DNA from: JAFAMS01 sp049520515
GTDB taxonomy: Bacteria > Vulcanimicrobiota > Vulcanimicrobiia > Vulcanimicrobiales > Vulcanimicrobiaceae
NCBI GenBank assembly: GCA_049520515.1
Contig: JBEKPS010000007.1
Coordinates: 1 to 64,000, forward strand
DNA: 64,000 bases
Direction of reading: 5' to 3'
Shown here: positions 16,660 to 24,063 of the stretch, piece by piece
Layout: every line of letters starts with the position of its first letter
Position numbering within the stretch: the stretch's first letter is position 1
Notes under the pieces: generated by a model
Told to the model about the DNA's origin: nothing
Seen by the model: only the letters and a program-made list of their open reading frames with translations
Database searches by the model: none
Position numbers and translations under genes: made by a program

Positions 16660-17379
16660 GTGGATAAGACGTCTATCGTGACCATTTTGCAGCAAATTGA
16701 GGACAAGCTTTTCCCTCAGTTGGCTCTCGATGTTCACGAGAGAGTCATGTACTACTTCGTTTTCCGACACACAGTAGTTATCGAGCAGCCAGAAATGCGA
16801 ATGAGCATACCGCAGATTGCAGCTGCGACGGACATGAGTGACACCAAGGCTCGGGAGACCGTTCGCTCATTGGCGAAGAAAGGCTGTATCAAGAATGAGG
16901 TCGGGAAGGATGGATACAGGGTCGAAATTGTTCTGCCGGCTGTGCTTGTCGATGTCGTCGATCGTGCACCCGCAGAAGAGATTATAGATATAGAGACGAT
17001 CGATTTCTATACCGGTCGCCGTTACGTCGTTCCGCTGCTGGAGCGACAGGATAACAAGTGCTTCTATTGTAGGAAAGAAGTGACTGCCAATGTCTGCGTA
17101 CTCGATCATGTGAAACCACTAGCGCACGGTGGAGACAACAGCTTTCGAAACATCGTGGCGTCCTGTCATGAGTGCAACTCCCTGAAGAAGGATGCAGAGG
17201 CGACAGATTTCATGCGAACGCTCTATCGTCGTGGCATTCTGAATCAGGACGATCTTTTTGGGCGGATCATGATCCTGGATGACCTTCGCGAAGGTCGTTT
17301 GCGTCTGCACTCAATGTCCGCGACATCAACTCGTCTGTGCGCGGTTCGCGATTGCGAAGACTCCGCTGGCGAGCATTAA
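16660..17379 (+). CDS. Winged-helix / HNH endonuclease, first cargo gene
   Basis: Residues about 20-95 look like a winged helix-turn-helix (MSIPQIAAATDMSDTKARET, then SLAKKGCIKNE). The C-terminal half is an HNH nuclease: C134-x2-C137, the core L-D149-H150 with H156 and G-G, N160/N164, and C169-x2-C172-N173, so both the zinc-binding Cys pairs and the catalytic His are present. The GTG start at 16660 has AAGG ten bases upstream. It begins 51 bases after the TnpC-like gene and probably shares its transcript. A DNA-binding domain plus HNH suggests a sequence-dependent nuclease acting on foreign or target DNA, but a role in element mobility is equally possible. Confidence 0.85.
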   Translation: MDKTSIVTILQQIEDKLFPQLALDVHERVMYYFVFRHTVVIEQPEMRMSIPQIAAATDMSDTKARETVRSLAKKGCIKNEVGKDGYRVEIVLPAVLVDVVDRAPAEEIIDIETIDFYTGRRYVVPLLERQDNKCFYCRKEVTANVCVLDHVKPLAHGGDNSFRNIVASCHECNSLKKDAEATDFMRTLYRRGILNQDDLFGRIMILDDLREGRLRLHSMSATSTRLCAVRDCEDSAGEH

Positions 17380-17388
17380 GTACAGGTC

Positions 17389-18462
17389 TTGACCGAAACG
17401 ATCATGACTGAACTGAAATCCAAGATGGTCGCTGCCATCCGGGAAGTCGCGAAAAAACGTGGCATCGAGATTGGGCAGCCAGGCCCAGGTCGCGGTACGT
17501 TTTTCGCTGAGGCTGACTTTACGCCATATGATCTCACGCGTTGTGGTTGGGTGAATTGGTCGGATGCTCTTGCAGAAGCTGGGTATCTGCCCAACGCTCT
17601 GCAGTCGGCTATTCCGGATGACGTTTTGCTCGAGCACCTTGCACGGTTGACGCGGCAGATCGGTCGCTTTCCGACGCACAATCATGTCCGTGTCGCTGGG
17701 AGAATGAATCCCGCATTGCCGTCTCTGGCAACGTTTGCACGTCTCGGTTCGCAAGACGAAAGGCAGCGGATTCTGCGTGAATGGTGCATGGCGCGCGCAG
17801 ACTATTCGGATATCATTGCGATTCTCGAAGATGCTCCCCTTAGGATAGCTACAGAAACGCGTGCACCTGCTAGCACGGAGACGGTCGGTCAGAGCCTCTC
17901 GCATGATCTTGTTCCACCGATCATCGCGGCGCTTCCGCAGCTGTCGATCGGAGCCCCCGCGATCGCGGAAGCTTGCCGACTACATAACAAGTCCGTTAAC
18001 TCTGAATTCGAGCGCCGCGTCGGAACAGCATTCACGATATTGGGTTTTCTGGTGGAGAGTCTGGGCCAGGGGAAGGGCGTGGTCGCGGACGGCGTAGCGA
18101 AGTGTCCAGAACGGCAATGGGCGGTAATCTATGATGCGAAAGTTCGCGGAAGCGGGTACCGCCTTCTGACTGAAGATCGACGAAAGTTTCGAGATTACAT
18201 CAACATTCATCAGCAGAGGCTCACGAGCGAAGGCATCCGTCGCATATATTTCGCGGTGATCAGCAGCGAATTCACGGCGCGGGACCTAGAGAGGGCGCGT
18301 GAAGTCAAGAGCGGTAGCGATGCCCGAGCGTGTGTCCTGATTGAGGCTGGAGCGCTCGTCGCTCTAGTCGAGCGACGGATCGCTCGGCCACGTGAGTATT
18401 CGGTTGAGACGCTTGAGAGGATCTTCGAAGAAACCAGAATTCTTCTAAAGACAGATATATGA
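17389..18462 (+). CDS. Homing-endonuclease-associated repeat protein fused to a FokI-like PD-(D/E)XK nuclease
   Basis: The N-terminal half (about 45-130) carries segments like homing-endonuclease-associated DNA-binding repeats: WVNWSDALAEAGYLP and DDVLLEHLARLTRQIGRFP with F-x-R-L-G-S after it. The C-terminal domain (about 205-350) follows the FokI cleavage domain order: E207, LGQGKGVVAD with D234, VIYDAKVRGSGYRL with D249 and K251, a DRRKFRDYI helix, a FAVISSEF strand and an ALVALVE segment. The D-x15-D-x-K spacing is close to FokI's D450/D467/K469. No methyltransferase lies beside it. TTG 17389 or ATG 17404 could be the start; neither has a strong SD. Its stop overlaps the HEPN gene (ATGA). 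Function in defence is inference. Confidence 0.75.
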   Translation: MTETIMTELKSKMVAAIREVAKKRGIEIGQPGPGRGTFFAEADFTPYDLTRCGWVNWSDALAEAGYLPNALQSAIPDDVLLEHLARLTRQIGRFPTHNHVRVAGRMNPALPSLATFARLGSQDERQRILREWCMARADYSDIIAILEDAPLRIATETRAPASTETVGQSLSHDLVPPIIAALPQLSIGAPAIAEACRLHNKSVNSEFERRVGTAFTILGFLVESLGQGKGVVADGVAKCPERQWAVIYDAKVRGSGYRLLTEDRRKFRDYINIHQQRLTSEGIRRIYFAVISSEFTARDLERAREVKSGSDARACVLIEAGALVALVERRIARPREYSVETLERIFEETRILLKTDI

Positions 18463-18995
18463 TGGGGGATGGAAGCGAGCTCAGCAACTTCATTACCGAT
18501 GTACTAGGATACCAAGGACCACCTACGTTTGCGCACGAGGTGCTTTCTGATGCCGAACAACGCTTCTTCACCTCATTGGTTGCCGATGATGACATCATTG
18601 TCGTCCTTCGAGGTCACCTGTATATTGAAGCGGACATCAATGATCTGCTCGAGGCTTGTTTTCCGGGTTCAGCGGCCCTCATAGAAGATCTGACTTACGA
18701 ACAGAAGGTTCGGCGCCTACGAAAGTCCACGACCATCCCCAGCGATATTGCGACCCTGCTTAAGGCGGTCGGCGAGTTGCGAAATTCCTTTGCTCATTCG
18801 CGAGATCGGACTCTGACGCAGGTTGATGACGACAGATTCTTTGGAGCAATGAGCGAGTATTATAAGCCAGGTGTGATCGATCTCATTAGAAAGGGTGCGT
18901 TCCCTGACAGACCTGGAGCGCGCGTCCGAGCTGCAATTCTAGTGCTGCACACCTGTCTTTGCGCACTGCGTCTGCAGCGATCGGCGAAGCGATGA
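18459..18995 (+). CDS. HEPN-like protein
   Basis: This 178-residue, mainly helical protein contains ELRNSFAHSRD at 106-116: R108 and H113 form an R-x4-H motif preceded by a helix, the signature of HEPN domains (ribonuclease or nucleotide-binding folds common in toxin-antitoxin and defence loci). Upstream helices (LRGHLYIEADINDLLEACF) resemble the first HEPN helix of the DUF4145/MltR-like type. The start ATG overlaps the FokI-like gene stop (ATGA), and its own stop overlaps the next start (ATGA), so the three products are translationally coupled. Catalytic RNase activity is not certain because the polar residue after R is Asn-Ser, which is acceptable but not decisive. Confidence 0.65.
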   Translation: MMGDGSELSNFITDVLGYQGPPTFAHEVLSDAEQRFFTSLVADDDIIVVLRGHLYIEADINDLLEACFPGSAALIEDLTYEQKVRRLRKSTTIPSDIATLLKAVGELRNSFAHSRDRTLTQVDDDRFFGAMSEYYKPGVIDLIRKGAFPDRPGARVRAAILVLHTCLCALRLQRSAKR

Positions 18996-19735
18996 AATAC
19001 TGGATATGCCAGGTCTTACTCAATCTGACCGCGGTACCGGCTACGACACTTCCTGGATCACCAAAAATCGTCGCGCCAAACGTAGTAGTGAATGTTCCCG
19101 GTAGTGGCCTTTGGACCGCTGCGGTAGCGGTGCTTGGCACGTTACTCGGTGTGATCATAGCTGGATTCGTTGCGAACAGAAACACGCGGGCGGCCGAGCG
19201 CAGAAAAACTGTACGTGCGGATTGGTTGGCTCGGCGAAGAGTACGTGTCCTATTGCGTTCCGAATTAGCCGCTTTCGGTCCATACGCAGGAGGCATAAAT
19301 CTAACTCAGTTTGATCTTCTCGATGACGCGAACAGAAGGCTCAGAGATCGTTGGAACGACGATCAACTCCTATCTGCGTTTTCCGAGGACGAATATGAAC
19401 TTATAGATGGCATCGTGAATCAGGCTGAGAGGACGATAGCGAAGATTAAGATTGCGGTCGACACCGCATATAGCGCACTGAAGGACTCGAGGAAGCCTAG
19501 TCCGGCGGAATTTGATGAACTGCTCGCAGGCTTTACGCTGACTTACACGACCGACGTCGAGGCGGTATTTAGGATGATGCAAAGAGCATTCCTTAACTTC
19601 AGGGACGACCACTTGGCAAGCCAGGCCGCCTTTATTCTCGATCAGACTGTAAGTCGGCGCATCAAACTTGAAGCGGACTCTGATGCTGAACGGCAGGGTC
19701 ACGCTGTCGGAGCCGTGGATGCCGAGAAAATGTAA
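18992..19735 (+). CDS. One-pass membrane protein, last cargo gene
   Basis: The ATG at 18992 is chosen because it overlaps the HEPN stop (ATGA). A hydrophobic segment at about residues 40-60 (AAVAVLGTLLGVIIAGFVAN) follows a short N-terminal region and is followed by a basic stretch (RNTRAAERRKTVRADWLARRR), implying an N-out, C-in topology with a roughly 180-residue cytosolic helical domain. No enzymatic motif is recognised. Single-pass proteins of this kind often form the membrane effector or anchor of defence cassettes; here that is inferred only from the operon. The gene ends about 125 bases before the terminator. Confidence 0.65.
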   Translation: MKYWICQVLLNLTAVPATTLPGSPKIVAPNVVVNVPGSGLWTAAVAVLGTLLGVIIAGFVANRNTRAAERRKTVRADWLARRRVRVLLRSELAAFGPYAGGINLTQFDLLDDANRRLRDRWNDDQLLSAFSEDEYELIDGIVNQAERTIAKIKIAVDTAYSALKDSRKPSPAEFDELLAGFTLTYTTDVEAVFRMMQRAFLNFRDDHLASQAAFILDQTVSRRIKLEADSDAERQGHAVGAVDAEKM

Positions 19736-19806
19736 CCTTGACAATCTTACTGTACAGAACCGTTTTAACTGTTGACTCACGCTGAATAGCAAAAATTTGG
19801 CGCGCG

Positions 19807-19837
19807 ATGTGAAATGAGCGTCGAATGTGAAATCAGC
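19807..19837. repeat. Direct repeat pair near right end of the element
   Basis: ATGTGAAATGAGC at 19807-19819 is repeated as ATGTGAAATCAGC at 19825-19837 (12 of 13 identical, 18-base period). The pair lies in the non-coding right end of the element (19736-19860) between the last cargo gene and the terminator, and may be a protein-binding arm site. Confidence 0.35.
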
Positions 19838-19860
19838 AGCGTAGGGGCAAAAATCAAACG

Positions 19861-19889
19861 AAAAAGCCATGAATTGACGTGGCTTTTTT
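19861..19889 (+). terminator. Terminator at the right end of the element (bidirectional)
   Basis: AAAAAGCCA at 19861-19869 pairs with TGGCTTTTT at 19880-19888 around a ten-base loop. A run of six T on this strand and five A at the other side make it usable in both directions. Confidence 0.75.
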
Positions 19890-20069
19890 GTCTTTTACCG
19901 CCATCCGAGCAATCCGCGATGGGCCGATTTCGAATACCTCGTTTTCGATGCCCTGAACAAGCCACCATTCGATGTCCGCAAGTACAGTGCTCCGTTCAGA
20001 AAGCGCGTTAAGTTCGAGAGGGCTTTCGAGGCTTGGCGCCTTGAGGCGCAGGAGTCGCTCGCGCCGTAG
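19878..20069 (+). pseudogene. 5'-truncated remnant frame beside the element
   Basis: An open frame of 63 codons runs from after a TGA at 19875-19877 to TAG 20067-20069 but has no ATG, GTG or TTG. It encodes a well-composed stretch (for example WADFEYLVFDALNKPPF and FRKRVKFERAFEAWRLEAQE) unlike random translation. It probably is the 3' end of a gene whose 5' part was lost when the element integrated or eroded. I do not recognise the family. The short stretch from 20070 to 20133 holds only the GGGAGGGG ribosome-binding region for the next gene. Confidence 0.4.
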
Positions 20070-20133
20070 TTTGCGACAATGCCGTTTTAGCTAACCCCGG
20101 GAGGGGTACGTCGAGTCGCAGGAAGGCGGCTTT

Positions 20134-20514
20134 ATGTTAAAACGTCCTGTCATGATGTTTCTTGCTGCGACGGCAATCACTCTGTTGATGCCCGTGGGAG
20201 CGCAAGCCGGATATGCAGAGAGTCACATCTACACCAACAATGAGACTCAACATGTATATGTGTGGGTTACGGCTCGTTCAGGGAAGCAAGGTGACCATGT
20301 CGTTGGCGCATGGTGCGTGAACCCCAAAACGTTCGACAAGCATGGTGTCAAAGCCGATGTCTCAATTGTCGAGTTTGCATATATGAAGAGTCCAGGGTGC
20401 GCAGCTCCGAGCTGGCAAAGCGGACAGAGATATCCATTCGGAAATCCGCGGAACTATTCAGATACGCGTACCTTCACAATTAGAAATAATGACCGCGGCA
20501 TTTTTGTGCAATGA
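20134..20514 (+). CDS. Small secreted protein of unknown function
   Basis: The 126-residue product has a clear signal peptide (hydrophobic MMFLAATAITLLMP, cleavage after AQA-G near residue 25). The mature part is polar, with two Cys (WCVNPKTF and SPGCAAPSW) that could form a disulfide, and beta-prone segments such as HVYVWVTARS. No family recognised. A second secreted protein starts 20 bases downstream, so the two may be coexpressed. It lies just outside the integrated element and could be chromosomal or carried. Confidence 0.6.
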   Translation: MLKRPVMMFLAATAITLLMPVGAQAGYAESHIYTNNETQHVYVWVTARSGKQGDHVVGAWCVNPKTFDKHGVKADVSIVEFAYMKSPGCAAPSWQSGQRYPFGNPRNYSDTRTFTIRNNDRGIFVQ

Positions 20515-20533
20515 CGAAAGCAGACACATCGAT

Positions 20534-20854
20534 ATGAGAACGTTTCTTTTCCTAGTAGCCACGATCTTGCTCGGCAATTTAGTCGTTATTCCGGCGAATG
20601 CGAATTCGTACGGGTCTGCGCATTTTGATGGCGAGCTTTCGCACGTAAGCACGAGCAACATCAAAGTCATAAATCCGAAAACGCACGAATCGCTCAGCTT
20701 TCTTCTCACACCACATTTCAAGCAAATCTTTTCCAGAGATGGGAAGACAACTGTGCAGCTGGATTCACTTCGGGCGGGTCAATTCGTTAAGGTCTACTAC
20801 GATCAAAAGTTTCTCGGTCAACGTCACGCGGACCGAATCTATATCGTAAGATAA
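20534..20854 (+). CDS. Small secreted protein of unknown function
   Basis: The ATG at 20534 is chosen because it starts a signal peptide (MRTFLFLVATILLGNLVVIP, cleavage ANA-N near 24); an earlier in-frame start would bury it. The 106-residue product has a compact beta-rich mature domain (INPKTHESLSFLLTPHF, RAGQFVKVYYDQKFLG) reminiscent of the small OB-like domains that bind metals or nucleic acids outside the cytoplasm, but the resemblance is generic. It follows the previous secreted gene on the same strand. Confidence 0.6.
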   Translation: MRTFLFLVATILLGNLVVIPANANSYGSAHFDGELSHVSTSNIKVINPKTHESLSFLLTPHFKQIFSRDGKTTVQLDSLRAGQFVKVYYDQKFLGQRHADRIYIVR

Positions 20855-20870
20855 GGCGAACGAGAGCCGC

Positions 20871-22190
20871 TTAGCCGGATTTAGCGCGGCGCGCGCGCTG
20901 CCGTGCAGCCCGCAAAGACGCAGCGAGCTCTCGAAAGTACGGCACAGGTTCTTCCTCGATGGTGTGGCGAGGTGTCGCCGGGTAATAGCGTTCAACCCAC
21001 GCTGTCTTGCGCGCGATTGCTTCACGCATTTCGGTGTGACTCGGCAGCGCGGCTTCGCCGCTCTCAATTGCAACGAGCCACGGCGCTTGTTGTTCGTAAG
21101 CTTGATTGGCGGCACCGTTGACATTCAGCAAACCCATGAAATACAGTCCGGGCCAATCGGGATGGATCATCCGGTTGTAAAGCTCGACCACGTTGTTGCG
21201 CACCGGAAGAATGTCCTCGGATAAAAATGGAAGCTCAACTTTGTATCCGGTGGCGGCGATCAGCGTGTCGAATTCCTCCGCCGTCCCATCTGCAAACGTT
21301 ATCCGACGCCCCTGAATGGATTCGATACCGTTCTTTACCTCGGCACGGCGGTACGCGATGTGCTGAACGATCGTCGCGTTGCTCATGGTGTGAGCGCGCC
21401 CTTGCCGCGTCTGAAATCCGAGTCGTTCCATTGGACCATGAATGAGGTAGATCAACGCTCGCGTGATCTTGCGATTGATCCATTGCGGAATCAACGGATG
21501 AGCTAACCACGCGGTCATGTCCGTAAAGGGTCTGCCGAAGATCAATTTTGGAACGATGAGGACGCCAGACCGTGCAACGATGACGGTCCTGGGATTGACG
21601 CTCGCGAGATCCGCCGCGATATCGAGGCCGCTATTGCCCGCTCCAACGACGCAGACACGTTTGCCGAGGAAGTTCTCCGGCCGTCTGTAGTCATGCGAGT
21701 GAAGATACTCGCCGCCGAACGCGCGGTATTTCTCGGAGTGCAGCGGCGAGCTAAGATGTCCGCTGGCCACGACCACCGCATCAAAGGTCTCGCTCTTCCC
21801 ATGCTCCGTCTCCACAATCCATGCCGAGCGCTGACGGGGAACGGGGTTGGCGGGGTGCACGCTCATGACGCGCGTGTTGAAACGAATCAGCGAACGAAGA
21901 TCAAAGTGATCGACAAACCGTTCGAAGTACGCGTACATGTCGCGATGATCGGGAAAGTGCTGCGTGCTCGGCGGAAACTTGAAGTCCTTGAAATTCGTCA
22001 GACTCTTCGCCGTGTTGATGTGCAGCGTGCGATAGGCGGCTGAGAGGCCGTTGTCATTCTCGAAACACCACAAGCCGCCGACCTTGCTGCCAATCTCAAA
22101 CACCGTGACCGCAAATCCGGCTTCCTTGAAATAGCGCGCCGCGCAAAGTCCCGAAGCTCCGGCGCCTACGATTGCGACACTGCGACTCAT
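20871..22190 (-). CDS. Flavin-containing monooxygenase
   Basis: This 439-residue enzyme has the FAD-binding motif GAGASG near the N-terminus (VAIVGAGASGLCAARYF), the FMO fingerprint FGGEYLHSHDYR near 155-167, a second dinucleotide (NADPH) motif CVVGAGNSGLDIA, and the late ATGYKVELPF motif. These define class B flavoprotein monooxygenases that hydroxylate nitrogen or sulfur of small molecules, or act as Baeyer-Villiger enzymes; the HSxxYR form fits N/S-oxidising FMOs. Substrate unknown. It is convergent with the small secreted protein gene and stands alone. Confidence 0.92.
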   Translation of the reverse strand: MSRSVAIVGAGASGLCAARYFKEAGFAVTVFEIGSKVGGLWCFENDNGLSAAYRTLHINTAKSLTNFKDFKFPPSTQHFPDHRDMYAYFERFVDHFDLRSLIRFNTRVMSVHPANPVPRQRSAWIVETEHGKSETFDAVVVASGHLSSPLHSEKYRAFGGEYLHSHDYRRPENFLGKRVCVVGAGNSGLDIAADLASVNPRTVIVARSGVLIVPKLIFGRPFTDMTAWLAHPLIPQWINRKITRALIYLIHGPMERLGFQTRQGRAHTMSNATIVQHIAYRRAEVKNGIESIQGRRITFADGTAEEFDTLIAATGYKVELPFLSEDILPVRNNVVELYNRMIHPDWPGLYFMGLLNVNGAANQAYEQQAPWLVAIESGEAALPSHTEMREAIARKTAWVERYYPATPRHTIEEEPVPYFRELAASLRAARQRARRAKSG

Positions 22191-22229
22191 ATCCGGGGCT
22201 GTGCGACCGTGTGCTGCGAACGCCTCCTG

Positions 22230-23243
22230 TTATAAGCCGATTGCCGTAAGGTAGGACCGAACGACACCGGTTTGCGACGTTTGATCGGTTTCCGGCACGG
22301 AGTGCGTCGGGTGCGGTTCCCATGATTGGAACAGAACGAAATCCGGCGTGCCGCCTGCCGTACCTTGAAAGGCTTCGAATCTTGCGACGACTTTACCGGC
22401 CCACTGCTGGTCGGATGTATCGGTGATGTCGCCGATATAAATAATCCCGAACTGTTCCGAACGCGCATGGATCGCAGTCTCGAGGTTGACCAACCACGTC
22501 GTCCAGCTGGGATTGTTGAAGTCGGTATCCGCGATGTAAAACGGGAACGCGCTGCCGGATGCCGATTTGTAGGCGTCCTGCCATTGCGTAAGCGCCGTCA
22601 CGGGATCGGTTGGATATCCCGCCACGACCGGCTCGACATCGCCGACTTGTGTGCTGGGCGAAACCGAATGGACGAGCTGTGTAAATTGCGCGACGCCGTT
22701 CGCGACGGTCGCGATCGGCCACTGACATGTATTCGCCTCGGTGGAGATGCTGCCAAAAAAGTAGGGCTCGTCGACCTTGATGTAGCCGATCGGAATGCCG
22801 GCAGATTGCAGACGGCTCAAATATGCAAGCGTGAAACTCTGCAGCGTTTGCCCGTACGGTACGAAACCTTCGACGCCTGAACCGCAGGACGCTGTGGCTT
22901 GCAGTGATGGCGATTCGATTTCGGTGGTCATGTTCTGGGCTGCAAGAAACGCTGCAAGCTGGGTGATCTCGGCGTTGGTTGCGCCGGTGATCCAGCCGGC
23001 GTACAAGCCGAAGACGCTCGTGTGGGCAGCGACCGTCGGCCAACCGCTGGTCCCGGCGAAAAGCGAATCAAAGTCCGTGGCACCGCCAGAATTCTGCGAG
23101 TAAGGATGCCCGTGAATCCAAATCCCAGCTGACGCACCGGCGATTTTCGCCGGCTTCGCATTCCCTGGCAGGCTCGTGCCGCTCGTACCCCCGCCGCCGC
23201 AGCCGGCGGTAATGATCACGACAGCCAACATCAGGCAGCGCAT
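22230..23243 (-). CDS. Putative lipoprotein with a TIM-barrel-like body
   Basis: A lipobox is visible at the start (MLAVVIITAGC followed by four Gly), so the mature protein would be lipid-anchored. The 320-residue body has alternating strands and helices with acidic residues at strand ends (GYIKVDEPYFFG, GDVEPVVAGYP, FYIADTDF, GIIYIGDITD), as in glycoside hydrolase-like barrels, but I cannot assign a family. It begins two bases after the Spy-like gene and is probably the last member of the ECF sigma factor operon, hence part of an envelope-stress regulon. Confidence 0.65.
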   Translation of the reverse strand: MRCLMLAVVIITAGCGGGGTSGTSLPGNAKPAKIAGASAGIWIHGHPYSQNSGGATDFDSLFAGTSGWPTVAAHTSVFGLYAGWITGATNAEITQLAAFLAAQNMTTEIESPSLQATASCGSGVEGFVPYGQTLQSFTLAYLSRLQSAGIPIGYIKVDEPYFFGSISTEANTCQWPIATVANGVAQFTQLVHSVSPSTQVGDVEPVVAGYPTDPVTALTQWQDAYKSASGSAFPFYIADTDFNNPSWTTWLVNLETAIHARSEQFGIIYIGDITDTSDQQWAGKVVARFEAFQGTAGGTPDFVLFQSWEPHPTHSVPETDQTSQTGVVRSYLTAIGL

Positions 23244-23245
23244 CG

Positions 23246-23662
23246 TTAACTCGCGTGCTTGAGCGCGAAGGCCCGCGTCTGCTGATCCGGCGTCAATTCG
23301 TTCTTGACGCGGATCATGAGTTGGAGCTGCGTTCGCTTGATATCACGCTCGAGCGCCTGTTCGCGATCGAGTTGCGCCAGCGCATCATTTTCGTTTACGT
23401 GCGCTTGCTTGAGTATCGTCGCGAGCCGTTCGACCGCGGCCGAAAGCTGCCATTGCAAGCCAGTGAAACGCGCCTGCGCCTGCTGCATATCGCCTTGTAT
23501 CGCCGTCTTTTGCGCGTCGCTCAGTCCAAGCTGTTGCTGGTGCGCCATCACCACGTCCGGCGGAATCATAGCGGCGCCGATGGGATCGGGCGTGTCCGCT
23601 TGTGCAACGCCTGCTGCAGCGAAAAGAAGCGCGGCAAGAATGGCAAGAAACTTCGAATGCAT
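23246..23662 (-). CDS. Periplasmic Spy/CpxP-like heavy-metal or stress sensor
   Basis: The ATG at 23662 gives a signal peptide (FLAILAALLFAAAGVAQA) and a 115-residue, Gln-rich, all-helical mature domain containing the LSDAQKTAIQGDMQQAQ and LTPDQQTRAFAL segments of the LTxxQ (Spy/CpxP/CnrX) family. Such proteins are chaperones or metal sensors. Its place behind an ECF sigma factor and its anti-sigma factor matches the CnrYXH layout, where the periplasmic partner controls the anti-sigma factor. The stop is two bases before the lipoprotein start. Confidence 0.75.
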   Translation of the reverse strand: MHSKFLAILAALLFAAAGVAQADTPDPIGAAMIPPDVVMAHQQQLGLSDAQKTAIQGDMQQAQARFTGLQWQLSAAVERLATILKQAHVNENDALAQLDREQALERDIKRTQLQLMIRVKNELTPDQQTRAFALKHAS

Positions 23663-23673
23663 GGCTCCTCCGG

Positions 23674-24063
23674 TCATAACGCGCGTGTGTCGAGCACACT
23701 CTCTGTTGGGCGTAACAAATCTGCGGTTGGCGACTGCCACGTAACGACAGTTTGGCCAGACACAGGTCCGCGTAGCACGTGCCCGGCAACGAACAGCACC
23801 ACGAGCGCCGCAGCGAGCACCGCGCCAACGACGGCAATGCGCCACGGCTGTGGGCGATCTACGTGCACAACAATATCAGCGGACAGCGATACGTTCATCA
23901 AGGCACGCGTGACTTCGTCGATACGAGCAAGGAGTGCACGGCGCCGCTCGAGCTCGGCAGCGCATCCAGCGCAGGTCCTCAGGTGGGTGGCAAAATCGAT
24001 GTTTGCCGCAGCGCCTGCCGCGACGTCATCGAGCGCGGCGTCGTGTTCCCGGCAATTCGTCAT
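23674..24063 (-). CDS. Anti-sigma factor with zinc-finger (HC2) motif
   Basis: The N-terminal cytoplasmic domain has H27-x3-C31-x2-C34 (HLRTCAGC), the zinc-binding anti-sigma motif. One transmembrane helix spans about residues 75-97 (IAVVGAVLAAALVVLFVAGHV), leaving a short periplasmic tail. It overlaps the sigma factor gene by four bases (ATGA) and precedes the Spy-like gene by 11 bases. It is expected to hold the sigma factor inactive until a periplasmic signal is received. Confidence 0.85.
   Translation of the reverse strand: MTNCREHDAALDDVAAGAAANIDFATHLRTCAGCAAELERRRALLARIDEVTRALMNVSLSADIVVHVDRPQPWRIAVVGAVLAAALVVLFVAGHVLRGPVSGQTVVTWQSPTADLLRPTESVLDTRAL

Larger units (their letters stand above)
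11372..19890 (+). mobile_element. Tn554-like / recombinase-in-trio integrated element with nuclease cargo
   Basis: The segment holds three contiguous tyrosine recombinases, a small TnpC-like protein and four cargo genes, all on the same strand and mostly overlapping. It lies directly after ssb where rpsR is expected. Codon use and base composition look more A+T-rich in the cargo (16.6-19.9 kb) than in the flanking genes. The left edge is taken at the inverted repeats after ssb and the right edge at the terminator 19861-19889, beside a 5'-truncated remnant frame. No direct repeats defining exact ends were found, as is usual for Tn554-type elements, so both ends are approximate. Confidence 0.75.

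Noticed and set aside
19814..20011. 65-codon ATG frame overlapping the terminator at the right end of the element
   Set aside because: It spans the terminator hairpin and lacks a ribosome binding site; the alternative frame (19878-20069) is better composed.
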